Part shown: positions 38,558 to 49,450 of the stretch, piece by piece | How the letters are laid out: every line of letters starts with the position of its first letter | Position numbering within the stretch: position 1 is the first letter of the stretch | From: Lethocerus indicus | Taxonomy: Eukaryota > Arthropoda > Insecta > Hemiptera > Belostomatidae | NCBI GenBank assembly: GCA_019843655.1 | Contig: JACDQD010000001.1 | Span: forward strand, 45,787,659-45,851,658 | Direction of reading: 5' to 3' | Length of the DNA: 64,000 bases | Program-made: the position numbers and the translations under genes | The notes under the pieces: generated by a model | The model's input: the letters and a program-made list of their open reading frames with translations, nothing else | Told to the model about the DNA's origin: nothing | The model's database searches: none

Positions 38558-40216
38558 GAAAAATTGTTTCGAATTTCCTGAATTTGCCGAATATTTTCCA
38601 TGTAATTAGTATTTCCTTATGGCCTATGCTTATTCTACTGTGACGTTCGATCCTTTTACTGATAAGAAATATGGAAAAAATGTTCTTATATGGTCGATCC
38701 CTTCGGGGGATTTGTTCACGATTACCGCATATCCATAAACAAAAAAAAGAAATTCTTCGTTTTTGTGTTATTCGTGTAAATTCATTTGACTAAAAGCATA
38801 GTCAAGCTGATATTGTAATTACTATTCGTATGTTAGTGTTTAGAAGTAGGAAGTACATTAATATAGCTCAAAGCGTTTGTTTAATAAAATAAATCATGAT
38901 TACAGTTTAGTGTTCTTTTTTTATTATTTATAACCCCTTGCCAGAACCACTTAATGACAATATATGAATGCTTTGTTACACATAATTAACAATCATCAAA
39001 CAAAAAGTAAAGCGCACAACATCCTAATTACATGGCAACATTAATAGACTTAAATATAGTTTATAATTGAAAAATGTTTACTGTTTAATAATTACTGGAT
39101 GGATAATAAATGTCCCAAATTTTCAAATAAAGAAATCCGGTTACACAATACCGAATTATCTATTTAACGAGTTACATTAATGAACGCCACTAATTAATAA
39201 ACGAACGGGACTTTGATATCGGAACGGATTGTGCGGTCAGAAACAAAAGGTGTAGCGTTTACGTTTTTACGAAGGATTATAGATTTCAACAATTGAATTT
39301 TTTAGGAGTTAGACGGCTCGGTGGATCGTCACAGACCAATCCCGAACGAATTTTTAAAATACAGTTTAAATTAATAATTGCTTCGTAAGTAATAGTTGTG
39401 ACCTGTTGTCGAGGGCTATGGAGGTCGAGAAGCGAAAATCTCATTCATTAATTCAGAAGGGGTCTGAGAATAAAACGTTCGGAGCTTTATATCAAATTCA
39501 AGAATAAACATGTTTTTCGAAAGATTGCTATAAGGGGTGTCAATAAGTTATACAGGGCGCAATGAGCCTGCAAACTGAGCCTTTGTTCCTGAAACAATGG
39601 AATCTTTGCCCCCCTCACTTCAACGAACCCCGTTCCATTATGTTTAGAACTTACATAACACAGGCGGGGGTTAACCCAGCTTCTATTAGTCTGTGGTGTG
39701 CTCGGATCTAAATATGAATTGTGTCCGAAAATTAAATTACATCTTTTCAAGTGAGTTAAAATCAACTGGTAACAACAAATTTTCAAAAAATAAAATGCAA
39801 AAAAATGTATATACTTTCTTTTAGCCTGTATTACGATATAAGGGTTTTTGTTAGCATCCAATTAAGCATAGTTACATTTAGTTCGAGGGAAAGATAATCG
39901 ATGTATTAATTAAATAAAAAATAATTATTTCTTCAAGAGCATACTTTTAACTCTCGAAATATGTTCATCATCATAATCAGCAGAGGATATGGAGTAAAAT
40001 CCGTTTTCCTAAATTTTTACCATCAAATCCCGCGACTTCCGTAAATAAACTGAAGCCACGATTATTAAGTATGTTTCTATACGATACGTTCACCCTCCCT
40101 CAATTCCACCCACCTTTAATGTATTTTTCAAGTTTCCTTTATGCGGCAAGTGTAACTAACTCAGGGTCATCGTGGCAAATCGGCGGACATTCGGCAAACG
40201 CGTTCCTGCCGGTCTA
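38556..40216. other. No gene recognised; AT-rich
   Basis: Strongly AT-rich with no coding texture. The 124-codon minus-strand frame at 39,487-39,861 has no recognisable content. A TTTATT near 40,217 is an AATAAA on the minus strand and could end the minus-strand gene fragment that follows. Confidence 0.4.
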
Positions 40217-40407
40217 TTTTATTCGAAGCGTACAATTTGACAATAATTAATAATTTGTTTCTGACCCGCTCGTGGCAGGAGTCGGAAAACTCTTGTGGCG
40301 GTTTATTTATCGCCCCCTCCCCCTCTCGTCCGGCGATAGGTCGTAAACGCAGCCCTACTCTCGCGGGCCCACTTTATGGAGGGGACGCCCGAATTCCCTT
40401 CCGCTGT

Positions 40408-40572
40408 TCAATAGCGGCAACATGTTCCGCAACATATCCACCGTCTTATTTCCGACCCCTCCTCGCGGATATCGTCGAATACTCGATCGGCCAGTTTGGG
40501 GAATTCCTGGCAGATCTCGACCATCTCTTTTCTATCGACGATCAGACCGATTGTCTGGACGATCTGTTCACA

Positions 40573-40637
<65 letters not shown>

Positions 40638-40667
40638 CTATATATATATATATATATATGTAGTTAC

Positions 40668-40707
<40 letters not shown>

Positions 40708-40850
40708 ACATCATGTCCCAGCCCTTGCTTATGACACTTTTCCCATATCCGGACAAGTGCGTTAAGGTTTTTCCTCCGCACGGTTTCTCCCCCAATGCCA
40801 ATAGATGACGAAAGCCTCTACGTGAAGGTACAGGGACAGAGCGCTTGGCT
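40408..40850 (-). pseudogene. Broken two-exon minus-strand gene fragment, family unknown
   Basis: On the minus strand a candidate exon follows an acceptor (CTCGTTTCAG, cut after 40,851) and reads PSALSLYLHVEAFVIYWHWG onward. It hits a stop at about 40,766 unless one base is ignored in the AAAAACC tract. The shifted frame then continues NALVRIWEKCHKQGLGHD to a weak GT donor near 40,717. The next exon starts after GTGAACAG at 40,563 and is open for 51 codons (IVQTIGLIVDRKEMVEICQE...) to a TGA at 40,408, with AATAAA near 40,217. The intron between is mostly (AT)n. Codon texture is good, but the complementary strand is also open here. I recognise no family; the second exon vaguely resembles an intracellular loop of insect chemoreceptors. 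The apparent one-base insertion makes it a pseudogene or an assembly error. Confidence 0.35.
40575..40703. repeat. (AT)n microsatellite, interrupted
   Basis: AT dinucleotides over about 130 bp with two short interruptions (TTACTA and GTAGTTACTATGTG). It would fill most of the intron of the minus-strand gene fragment. Confidence 0.95.
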
Positions 40851-40878
40851 CTGAAACGAGGAAAAGTGTTTCTAACGA

Positions 40879-40881
<3 letters not shown>

Positions 40882-40923
<42 letters not shown>
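40882..40923. repeat. (AT)n microsatellite
   Basis: An AT run just upstream, in minus-strand sense, of the first exon of the broken gene fragment. Confidence 0.95.
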
Positions 40924-40924
<1 letters not shown>

Positions 40925-41029
40925 CTTAGCCAGCGAACTAAAGAAAAATGTCTGTTTATAATTCGTCAAACTATACTCAAATTTTCGGATTTGCGAAATT
41001 GGAATTCGCTATTTCGACTTTTTACTAAG

Positions 41030-41215
41030 TCGTCCCCCAAACTGGCTTGTTTAAAGTTTAGGGTTCGTATTATGACTGATGACAGAAATTGTTACTTCTT
41101 CGATTGTCCGTAGTCGACTTGTTCTGACAATCGTTTTAGTCTGTCCATTCGCATTTAACGATCTGTCAATAGGCAATATCGAGAGTGAAGCATTTGCGTA
41201 TGCCAACCGGGTGAG
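41030..41215 (+). repeat. Dispersed repeat, copy 2 (partner at 29,938)
   Basis: Matches 29,938-30,110 in order and orientation, including TTGTTTAAAGTTTA, CGTATTATGACTGATG and TTCTTCGATTGTCCGT. The short minus-strand ORF crossing it (41,166-41,453) is probably incidental. Confidence 0.7.
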
Positions 41216-41339
41216 TGAATGGAATAAAAGAAAATTTTGAAAAACATATCGTCACACTCCGATTAAGAAGACGGTTGAAGAGATTCGCTGTTAAAAAATT
41301 TGAACGAGGGAGCGGTAGGACGCTATGTAATCCGCGAAA

Positions 41340-41490
41340 CAGAAACGTTTGCAGCAGTAACAGTGCAGTGACACCGAATAAACGAGAGGTATCGGACTCG
41401 ACGATTCCAGTCGTGTAACACTGGAGCAAAAATCCGCAGTCCAATTTTACCACGTCAGTAACAGTGCAGTGACACTGTCGGTGTTACTGG
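41340..41490. repeat. Repeated GTAACAGTGCAGTGACAC words
   Basis: The string GTAACAGTGCAGTGACAC occurs at about 41,346 and again at about 41,458, where it is followed by CGGTGTTACTGG. A related inverted pair (CACTGTTACTGTCACAGTAACACGA) lies near 50,867-50,891. This suggests a small palindromic repeat or fragments of one transposon end. Confidence 0.5.
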
Positions 41491-41954
41491 CGGGATGCGA
41501 GTGGCCGCGGCCGAGGACTGAATAAGATCGGAGACCGAAAATCGCAAGAGACGTTGACGGTACTTCAAGGTTTTATGGCGTATATATTTTTGTGCTAATC
41601 TGCCCACTTGCTAACCTCCAGTTGTGAGACCGTGAATAAAAATGTTGGGAAGTGAATGGGTTCAAAGTTCACGACGCGTATTGGCACGTTCACAATGCTA
41701 AAATATGAATGAACATTCAACGGACGAGCTCGGGGGCGATTGATGTTGATTGGAGATATACTTGAGGTCACTGTCAAGTTGATCTTAACATATAACGACT
41801 CTATATCTGTTTGTGCGTCTTTGAGGGTTTGGAATATCATTTTTAGTCTCCACTCGCTTATTTTTAGTCCCATCTCGGTTTCCCACGGTTTCGGTTTCTC
41901 GCTCGTCGTCATTAGCACGTTGGCACTGCCACTGCACTGTGCGCCGTGCTTCCA

Positions 41955-42040
41955 CGGTCACTTCCCTTTCACTGGACAGACGCAGCTACTGAAGATGGCG
42001 AGCGGCCGAAATCCGTCTAGCAGAATTTTCGCTACTGCGA
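41955..42040 (+). repeat. Hammerhead-like repeat, copy in plus orientation
   Basis: GGACAGACGCAGCTACTGAAGA (split here as GGACAGACGCAG and CTACTGAAGA) is followed by TGGCGAGCGGCCGAAATCC and GTCTAGCA. It corresponds to the central part of the foldback repeat family and carries CTGAAGA, a GGC...GCC stem and GAAA. It overlaps the 3' part of an unassigned 143-codon frame (41,740-42,171), which is therefore unlikely to be a gene. Confidence 0.65.
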
Positions 42041-43427
42041 CTTCAGAGTCGGCAGTGTCCCGGGCTCCAGTTTTGGGCCGCGATGTACTCCAAACTGTTG
42101 CCTTGGGTTTGCCAAACGGGCAACAACCTGTGGATGTGTTTGCTGCGAGTCTGCCAGCTAATTTTAATTGAATTTGACATCGATCGGCAGATCGATCTGA
42201 CCTACGAGCTGGATGATTTGTCGACTCGTCAATGACAAACCTGAAATATTGTCCCGGCTTTTCGCCAATTTTCAGTGTTATTCCGTTACTGTCACTGAAA
42301 ATTTTTTAAGCAATCGTACTTAGAAGTTTTTCCTACATTATTTTTATATTAGCTTGTTCGTTATTATTATATTATAATGAGCATTATGGCAACTTACCTT
42401 CAATTCTATAGAATGTTAAAGAATTTGAAAATCTCTATACCATTGCGCCATAGTGGTACACCTTTAGTGTGGACTAGTGGTCAACATCGAATTTATATTA
42501 CGTATAAATTATTATCGTTACGACGATTATATATTATTGGCTGCCTCAAATATAATTATGTGTTTTCAACTATAATCTTTTTTCAGATATCCAAATTTCC
42601 ACTGAAGGAATGAAAACGTATAGCAGCGGAGCAGAACTTGAGATGACATCACCGGAACTCCGTCAAAATGTATGTGCACAAACACACATGTGATTTGCAA
42701 CTGCCTTTGTACTGTTTCAATAGTCGTATTCATTCATTTACGTCATCCTTGTTTATGTTTAAAAATAAACTATAAACTATAAAATATCAAAACATTTCAG
42801 TTAAGAAACGATAACGGAGAAATTGTATGTAATGGCTGCTTTACTCACTTTCACCAATAAATGGATCACTGAACGTATCTACATTCACAGTTATTTGCCC
42901 TATTTCCTACCTAATTAGTGTTGATTACTATGTTAATTATACTACACAGGTCACATTTTAGAGTAGATCATTGTTTTTTTAATAAAAATGTTCAATTCCA
43001 AGTAAGTATTTGGGCTTGTACTAAATTGTCAAGAAATTATACGAAATTTGAACCCGATGGATAATGGGTAATCAGAAAATCACTCATAATAGACATGTTA
43101 ATAGTAAGACTTACTTAAAATAAAAGAAAAGACGAATAGATTACTATAAATTAATATCCGTGTTTTCCTCCTGAACCTAATATCTTCTTTTTTTGTTGAT
43201 ATGAATGTTTCGGTGAAAGCAATAAGCTTCTATCAGTAATAATGGTCCCTGCAATAGTTCTCGGTCAATAAAAATAAACTCTCAACGTAGTTAAACAAAA
43301 ACGTGAATGTATTTCCCAATGAAATATCGTACAGCACCTCACATACTAAAGCGTCTATTAATATATTCATTTTAATATGACTATAGTGCAAGGGATTACA
43401 AATATGGTAGTTATAACGATAATCTGT
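42041..43427. other. No gene recognised
   Basis: AT-rich from about 42,290. The 158-codon minus-strand frame at 43,233-43,709 runs through the 43.4-kb repeat and is not a convincing gene. Confidence 0.4.
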
Positions 43428-43510
43428 CCCTTCGACCGGTCTTTTGCTAGACCGGTTTCGGCCGCTCGCTGTCTCCAGTAGCTGGAGATCTGCGTCTGTC
43501 AATATGACAG
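43428..43510 (-). repeat. Hammerhead-like repeat, copy in minus orientation
   Basis: On the minus strand it reads GACAGACGCAG ... CCAGCTACTGGAGACAG, then CGAGCGGCCGAAACCGGTC and TAGCAAAAGACC. The CTGANGA core is altered here (CTGGAGA), while GAAACCGGTC is intact. Confidence 0.65.
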
Positions 43511-43967
43511 TATTTTTACGATTTCCTGTAAATACGCACCAAAATTCCGACGACTCCCAGTGTAACGAATTTCGTATAGAGTCCCCTGTATTCGTATATA
43601 TATATATGAGATGAGGCTTTGGCCGGAATGATTTTGAAACCAGAGGGTGCTGAACCTGTCTGAACACAATCCATAATGTAGATCTAGATCGAACAGCGAT
43701 ACTCCACATTTTGGAAATGATTGTTTCAAAATCCTAACCTAATTTTAAAAAAGCATTTCTCAGATACGCCATTTCGTGGGGTTCGCGACCCGCCGTCGGA
43801 AACCAGTAATCGTATTTCTAGTTTTGCAAGGTGATACGGTGAGTCATTTTCATCGCCATACTCTTGCTCGCGTTCTACCGAGAGTTTTATCGCCGTTTTC
43901 CGGAAAAGGGGAACGATTTCCCCCCTACCGTACGATGGGGGACCGAGGTGGGAATGTGACTGGTAGG

Positions 43968-43975
43968 TATATAAG
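43968..43975 (+). promoter_or_regulatory. TATA box of the small gene at 44,015
   Basis: TATATAAG lies 47 bp upstream of the start codon. A transcription start about 30 bp downstream would leave a 5' UTR of roughly 15-20 bases. Confidence 0.55.
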
Positions 43976-44014
43976 GCGGCCAATATCTCGTTTCCGACTT
44001 ATCGCATCGGCGAC

Positions 44015-44542
44015 ATGTTCTCAGCACTACCGGCCTGCAAGTACGTCCTCCAAAAGGTCCTGAACGCTGTCCACGTCATCCTGTTCGGCGATGGATTCAT
44101 CAAGATGCAGACCGAAGAGAAGGAGACTGAGTACCACGAAGAGGGCGAAAATGTTTTCATGTGGCGCGAAGGGTTCGTTAACGAGGTAATTAATTACTTA
44201 TATAAACACACAAAAAAGTGACATCATCGGCTGGCTTCTTTATTGAGAGAAACGAGAGGTATGACGATCAATTTACCGCAATTCTACTTATGACTCTAAA
44301 GGTTCATTGTACAGTACTTTTTTGCTTGCCTTTCTTTTAACTGCGTTAATTTGTTTTTCCCGAGACTCATTTATTAGAACGAAGAATTTAAATTCTACGA
44401 TTTCCGAATCGGAACATACTTATAAATTATCTATATTCTACGGTCATTTTGTTAACATTTATTAGCCTATGAAATGCCAACTATGAGACATCCCTATAAG
44501 GTCAAATTAATACCTTGTATTTTTCAGGTTCAATTGAGTTGA
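44015..44542 (+). CDS. Small two-exon gene, unknown family (member A)
   Basis: Exon 1 (44,015-44,185) codes 57 residues with G/C-ending codons typical of expressed genes, and ends GAG|GTAATT. The first good acceptor (TTTTTCAG, 44,527) gives a last exon that adds V-Q-L-S and stops at 44,542. If the intron is retained, the frame runs to 44,221 (68 aa). A TATA box precedes it and AATAAA follows at 44,729. The product has a hydrophobic-amphipathic first half, an acidic middle (EEKETEYHEEGE) and WREGF near the end. Residues 11-17 (VLQKVLN) match VWQKVGN of the gene at 48,093, and REGF has a counterpart (DEGF) in that gene's third exon in a shifted frame. I recognise no family. Confidence 0.5.
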
Positions 44543-44728
44543 ACTACAACATGTAGCCGACCACTGTGGCAATACACCGAAAGAATCAGTCCAAGTAGCT
44601 CTCTCACAACAAACCTTGGAACCATTCGTACACCTTCATGCTTATGTATTGATATAGAAGTATATTATTATCTCGTATAAAATTATTTTCAAAGACTATG
44701 TAATAGCGATGTTTCGAATTTTTGAATC

Positions 44729-44734
44729 AATAAA
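44729..44734 (+). terminator. Poly(A) signal of the small gene at 44,015
   Basis: AATAAA about 190 bp after the spliced stop codon, same strand. Confidence 0.5.
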
Positions 44735-46013
44735 AACACTTTACTGACTCTGTTTTGCATTTATTTACAGCTTCAAATCCCTTTATAATAAATAGATCCG
44801 CCCATTAATAAGAAATAAACGAAAAAACATCTACCTTATACATACATATATAAAATTCAAACAAATTCAACAAAAATTGATTAAAATATAAAAAGAGCGA
44901 ATGTCCAAGTTTTTGTTAGCCAGCCTATAGTAGTGAATAAAATGTTTAAAATTTTTAGGTTCCAAATATGCCTTTCCGAACCAAATAAAAATTGTCACCT
45001 CCACCGTAGAGAAAAACTGTATTCATCAAATGTATGGCACTGGCTTTCTTTTAAAAAAATACGCAATGGACACATCGGATTTTATCTATATAAAACCGGC
45101 GTAGATAAAAAAAAAATTGGTGCAAACAAGAACGCCAGTGGACATATCTTTGATCATTCTATCGCGGGCTTTCCTACGACCCTTTAAAACTGTGTAAACC
45201 CTCGTGAAACTCTGATTAGGAAAAAGTAGATGAGACCATTTCGCCAAACGAGTCCTCATTCGAAATATGAAATTGGTAACTTGGGTATCTTTGCCGTTTC
45301 CCTTCAAATCGCATTCTAAACTAGCGGGCGACTTGTGTTCAGAAAGGTAGAACCGAGAACAGAGTCTTGAACCGAGCGATTGAATTTTTTTTCTATTGTA
45401 TCCATCAAAAACTCGCCCTTTGTTCCGGGCCGGATGCGGATGAAATGGGGACTTGGATTACTCAAATTGACAGTTATCCCTACAACTTAAAAGACACGAC
45501 AACCCTTTCCCGTCTTTCCTGTTCTCGCTGGCGACTTTTCGGTGTATTTGTATATGTTGAAGTAGGGGGAATTTCTGATAAACAAATATTCGGTAGTAAA
45601 CATACCTCCTAGTTCTTACTTGCAATTTTGTTGACTCTATAAATAGATTTGTCCCTCAAATCGTACCACGTTCGAACAGTGTGAGGAGCAACTCATTTTC
45701 GAAAACCCTCGGGTCCGTCCGAAATTTTAGGGAATCTCCGGAGCCTACGAGTGAAATTAATGTCGGGGCATTTTCGGTCGTCCAACTTCCGGAGGGAGAC
45801 GTTTCATTTAATTGTCGAAGCGATGCCGTCCGTCCGGGATTGATGTGGCGGTAAAAGTGGGCGAAACCGATGACCGAATCGGAGGATAATCAAGGGCGAA
45901 AGGTTGGAGCAAGGCTGGCGTCGCGGCGGGGCTCGGGTTTAGTCGGGGGGCAAACGCAGGGGCGATAACAACCGCTCTCAGCTCATCTAGTCGCACTCGT
46001 ATCTTGCGGAAGT
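44735..46013. other. No gene recognised between small genes A and C
   Basis: Short ORFs at 44,933-45,187 and 45,367-45,612 have no splice links or known motifs. The GC content rises near 45,700-46,000, just before the next small ORF. Confidence 0.4.
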
Positions 46014-46172
46014 ATGGGACAGTTCTTCTCTTCTATGTGCGTCCCGTTGGGAGACGGCCTGCGCGAATTGTGGCCTCGCGTTTGGAATCTTTGCCGCCGG
46101 GTAACCTCGCTCATATCGAATTACCACCCGAACTCCGACTTTGCGAACTGGAGCATTGACATGACGGTATAA
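46014..46172 (+). CDS. Small ORF, unknown family (member C)
   Basis: 52 codons beginning MGQFFSS and too short for routine ORF calling. A Gly in position 2 and Ser at 6 would fit an N-myristoylation start, which I infer only weakly. Residues 19-27 (LWPRVWNLC) resemble LWTVLNVC of exon 1 and VWQKVGN of exon 3 in the gene at 48,093. The frame ends ACG GTA TAA, so ACG|GTATAA could instead be a donor to an unseen exon. AATAAA follows at 46,303. Evidence rests on codon texture and the shared motif. Confidence 0.3.
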   Translation: MGQFFSSMCVPLGDGLRELWPRVWNLCRRVTSLISNYHPNSDFANWSIDMTV

Positions 46173-46302
46173 GAGGTGACTTTTTTTATCCGTTTTAAAA
46201 TTCGGAATTTCTACTCGTGATAAATATTAAGGTGGATTGGTTTTTTGGGGCGCCTTTGAGGTATCTCTCGGCGAGAAACCGAAACGAGGCCGGGCGCTAT
46301 TG

Positions 46303-46308
46303 AATAAA
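46303..46308 (+). terminator. Candidate poly(A) signal after member C
   Basis: AATAAA 130 bp downstream of the stop codon at 46,172. Confidence 0.35.
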
Positions 46309-47676
46309 ATTATTATTATTACTCTTATTTCAATTGTACACCCCTTGAAATATTTTATGTCCTAACTTTAAAACCACCTGTTAGGTGGTCCGCTAGGATT
46401 TGGAACGCCATAATTCTTGACTCCCCCCCCTCCGCTTTCCGATTCTCTTGTGATGAACTTAACTTAAACTGGCTTTGAATTTAGCGAGTATCGATAGTTG
46501 AGCTATTAGTAATAGCGAGGCACTTATAACCCGGCTCATAGGTGGTGCTTCGTTGTTATTGTGTTACTGCACGGTCAAGCAGTCTCTCTCTGTCCGATAT
46601 CGTATCTTAAACGGAATTTTATTCACCGAAATGACCGAACGATGCCATAACTAAACAAAATATTAACTAAATAAAAAACATTAAAAAGTGCTACTCTAGC
46701 CCCAACCATACACAATGCGTTTAGACAGGTCATTGTTCAGTTTTTACTTCGTGACGCGACAACGCTATTTTTAGGACTAGGAGTTGCAATACTCAACATT
46801 CAACTGACTTCCCAAGGACAGGTTCCCGATGCAATATTTGAACTCAGCGCCTTGAGTTTATTCTTTCGCGAGACCTCTAAACTGTGGAGAAACATTTTTG
46901 ACGGGTAAATTATGTCGAATTTGTTTATCCGTTGTTGCCCCTGTCCCCCACCCGCCGATGTTCGAGGACAGTATTATGTTTATCCGACTTCTTAGCGCCC
47001 TTTTATATTTTATTGATGGCCGATCGACCCGTCCCGTTCGAACCGACAATACCAACAGTTTTGCCGACTCGGAAAACCCGTAGAAGAGGGTGGTCAACGA
47101 TGAATTGCGAACGACCCCGATAAAAAAACATCCCTCGGAAGAACGCAGCTCAATTAAAATGCTCGAAGAAACATTTTTGCGCTCACAGTTTATAATTGGT
47201 CATTTTCTTTTTCAGCTTTGTATAACCGGCGGTTCCGAGCGCAGCCAGCGATCACCGTTATTATTCAAAACCACAGGGAAATTGAGTGGAATTTTTAAAA
47301 ATGTTCACAACCATCCAACCATATTGCACTCTGCTGTTTAAATTTTTGTTATCAGCACCTTAACATGACCAATGTTGACTGAATAAAAGCGCATACGAAG
47401 TCCCCGAATTATTGTTATTTTACGCCCTTTCCCATACCCAGCCGCTAATTTTTTAATTAGACATTGACAGTGATACATCTCGAATAATGAGGGAAACTAT
47501 TGTAACCGAAGTATATATAAATTATTTAGAATTTTGCCTATTCGAAGTTCAAACAATTTTAATTTCGAGTTATGCAATGACCAATAAGAAAATGCGTTAG
47601 ATTTGAACGATTATAATTAAATAAGCAATAATACGTTTCGTATAGCATGCAAGCATATCATTAAGTAGTACATATA
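46309..47676. other. No gene recognised
   Basis: Overlapping frames at 46,858-47,123 are open on both strands. A 28-codon ORF with CCPCPPP starts near 46,911. None is supported by splice sites or a known motif. Confidence 0.35.
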
Positions 47677-47830
47677 TACGAGGGTGGTTTGTTAAGTATG
47701 GTAAAAAAATAGTTTTACCACCGTTTTTTGAACAAAATTATATTTATTCTTCAATATAATCTCCAGGGAGGTACACATGGTTGCGGGCCAACCGATAATC
47801 TTCCCACATACCGGAAACCAGTCAGTGACA
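47677..47830 (-). mobile_element. Mariner-like transposon end (truncated)
   Basis: ACGAGGGTGGTTTGTTAAGT looks like a mariner-type terminal inverted repeat. About 65 bp inside it, on the minus strand, a frame ends ...GDYIEE followed by TAA (47,744-47,746), similar to the GDY(F/V)E ends of mariner-family transposases. The coding match fades by about 47,810 and no second terminal repeat is visible, so only the 3' end of an element remains. The open frame on the plus strand at 47,777-48,001 overlaps it and is doubtful. Confidence 0.5.
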
Positions 47831-48092
47831 ATTCAAGTTCTGGCCGGGGAAAACTTCACTCATCGAGATATTTATGTTTTAAGCTTAGGCCGAAGGTTGT
47901 TTAATACGAGAGCTTCATTTGGGGTCATAGTTAAGTTCGGGGCTTATTTAAGTCCAGAGGGCGCTGGCGGTCGCTCTCGTTATCACTCTTCTATCAGTTG
48001 AAGAGACTGGTGGGTGGGGGTAACCCTCCGCCAGATATCAAGCTCGATATCGGATCGGGTTCGTCCGACTGTTCCTCAGACAAAAGACTACA

Positions 48093-49074
48093 ATGGGAGT
48101 TGTCTGGGCGCTCGTGATTATAGTCGCCGTCCTGTGGACGGTCTTGAACGTCTGCGAATTTCTAACCTTCATCGCGGGCCTCTTCTCCGATCAGGCAGGA
48201 ATACCTGTCTGCGATTTGGACGGGTAAGTTTTCATCCGTTATCTTTCAGTTTTGCATTCCTCATTATTCGTTGCTTCTCACCTATGGCGGGTTATATATA
48301 ATGCTGATATAATCGATTGGATAGAAATATAAAATTGAAAACTAACAACACGAGGTTACATTACAAAAGGGTATAGAACAGGAATAAGCTAACACTGTAA
48401 CTGGGTGGCGGGTAACGGAAGTTACCTGCTTCATTTTCGCCCCCTACATTCTCAGATCCGATCGGAATATTGATTTTCCGGAATAATTTCGATTCGTGAT
48501 TTCAGTTTTCCAAAAAGAATACTCGGTTACTTTACAATGAACGCAGGAAGACTTCTTGGTTTCGTATACGAGATGTTGAACGAAGCCGAGGTAGGCATTT
48601 CCGACGATCGCTTTGGCAGGTAAATTTCTATTATGTCCTCTCTATAAATTAACATTTTACCATCTCAGTCTAAATTAAATTTCCCACTCCGATATTTGTT
48701 CATCTGCGCCACACATTTTTTCCGTAATTTCGTAACACCACAGAAATAATGTAATAAGCTTGCAACATATTTGTACGAGTGTCAGGAATTTGTAACTAAC
48801 TTGCTCCCGACAGGGGGCAATGTAGTGGGCGGTTTCGGCAGGTGAATATTTATCGACACAAATTACCATCGCCCGGCTATCAGACAAAGAATCAAAACTA
48901 TCATTATATGACCTAACCTATAATGTTACTCATCGTATTGTTTTTTTTGACAATTACAGTGTATGGCAGAAAGTAGGAAATTTCTTTTTAACAGATATCT
49001 TGGAGTATCCCAGTTTCATACTGAAATTACTCTCGACGGGCGATGAAGTCGACAATGAGCCATCGTATATATGA
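48093..49074 (+). CDS. Spliced small membrane/secreted protein gene, unknown family (member B)
   Basis: Three exons join into a 119-aa frame. Exon 1 is 48,093-48,223 (donor GG|GTAAGT), exon 2 is 48,506-48,619 (acceptor TTTCAG, donor CAG|GTAAAT), and exon 3 starts at 48,960 (acceptor TTACAG) with the stop at 49,072-49,074. Both introns interrupt codons in phase 2 and exon 2 is 114 bp, so it could be skipped or duplicated without a frame change. Residues 3-32 are a long hydrophobic N-terminus (signal anchor or signal peptide). Each later exon codes one hydrophobic-amphipathic segment followed by an acidic stretch. Exon 3 also has a good donor at 49,089 after the stop, so splicing may continue to 49,451. 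I know no matching family. Consistent frame across three exons with consensus sites is the main support. Confidence 0.6.
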
Positions 49075-49384
49075 TGAAGGCTTTAAGGGTAAGTTATATT
49101 GATTATGTAACGGACCGTTATATCTATTACTACACTATAAATTGGTTCGGATACAACCGCGGGCAGTAAAAGTAATTCCCGGGTAGCGTTAACACTTAAT
49201 TTAATCGCGGATCATGAAGAGTTTTAAGGAACAACAATGGAACGCGGTCCTGTTGGAAGCGTACTCGAATCGCTCAATAGGCCCTTTTCTAATATTGGTT
49301 CCTTTGTGTATATTTCTAAAGGGTGGAGCGGAAATACAAACTCAACAATGTCACATCCCAACAATCACTTCGGCTCATCTAACC

Positions 49385-49387
<3 letters not shown>

Positions 49388-49438
<51 letters not shown>
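49388..49438. repeat. (AT)n microsatellite in the last intron of member B
   Basis: An AT run ends just before the acceptor TTGTTTCAG at 49,450. Confidence 0.95.
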
Positions 49439-49442
<4 letters not shown>

Positions 49443-49450
49443 TGTTTCAG

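Noticed and set aside
40237..40808. Plus-strand ORFs of 155 and 128 codons ending in Tyr-Ile repeats
   Set aside because: Their C-terminal thirds are the (AT)n tract, and the non-repeat part is better explained, if at all, by the minus-strand frame.
41740..42171. 143-codon plus-strand ORF
   Set aside because: It runs through a dispersed repeat (CTACTGAAGATGGCGAG), with no domain and no splice or promoter support.
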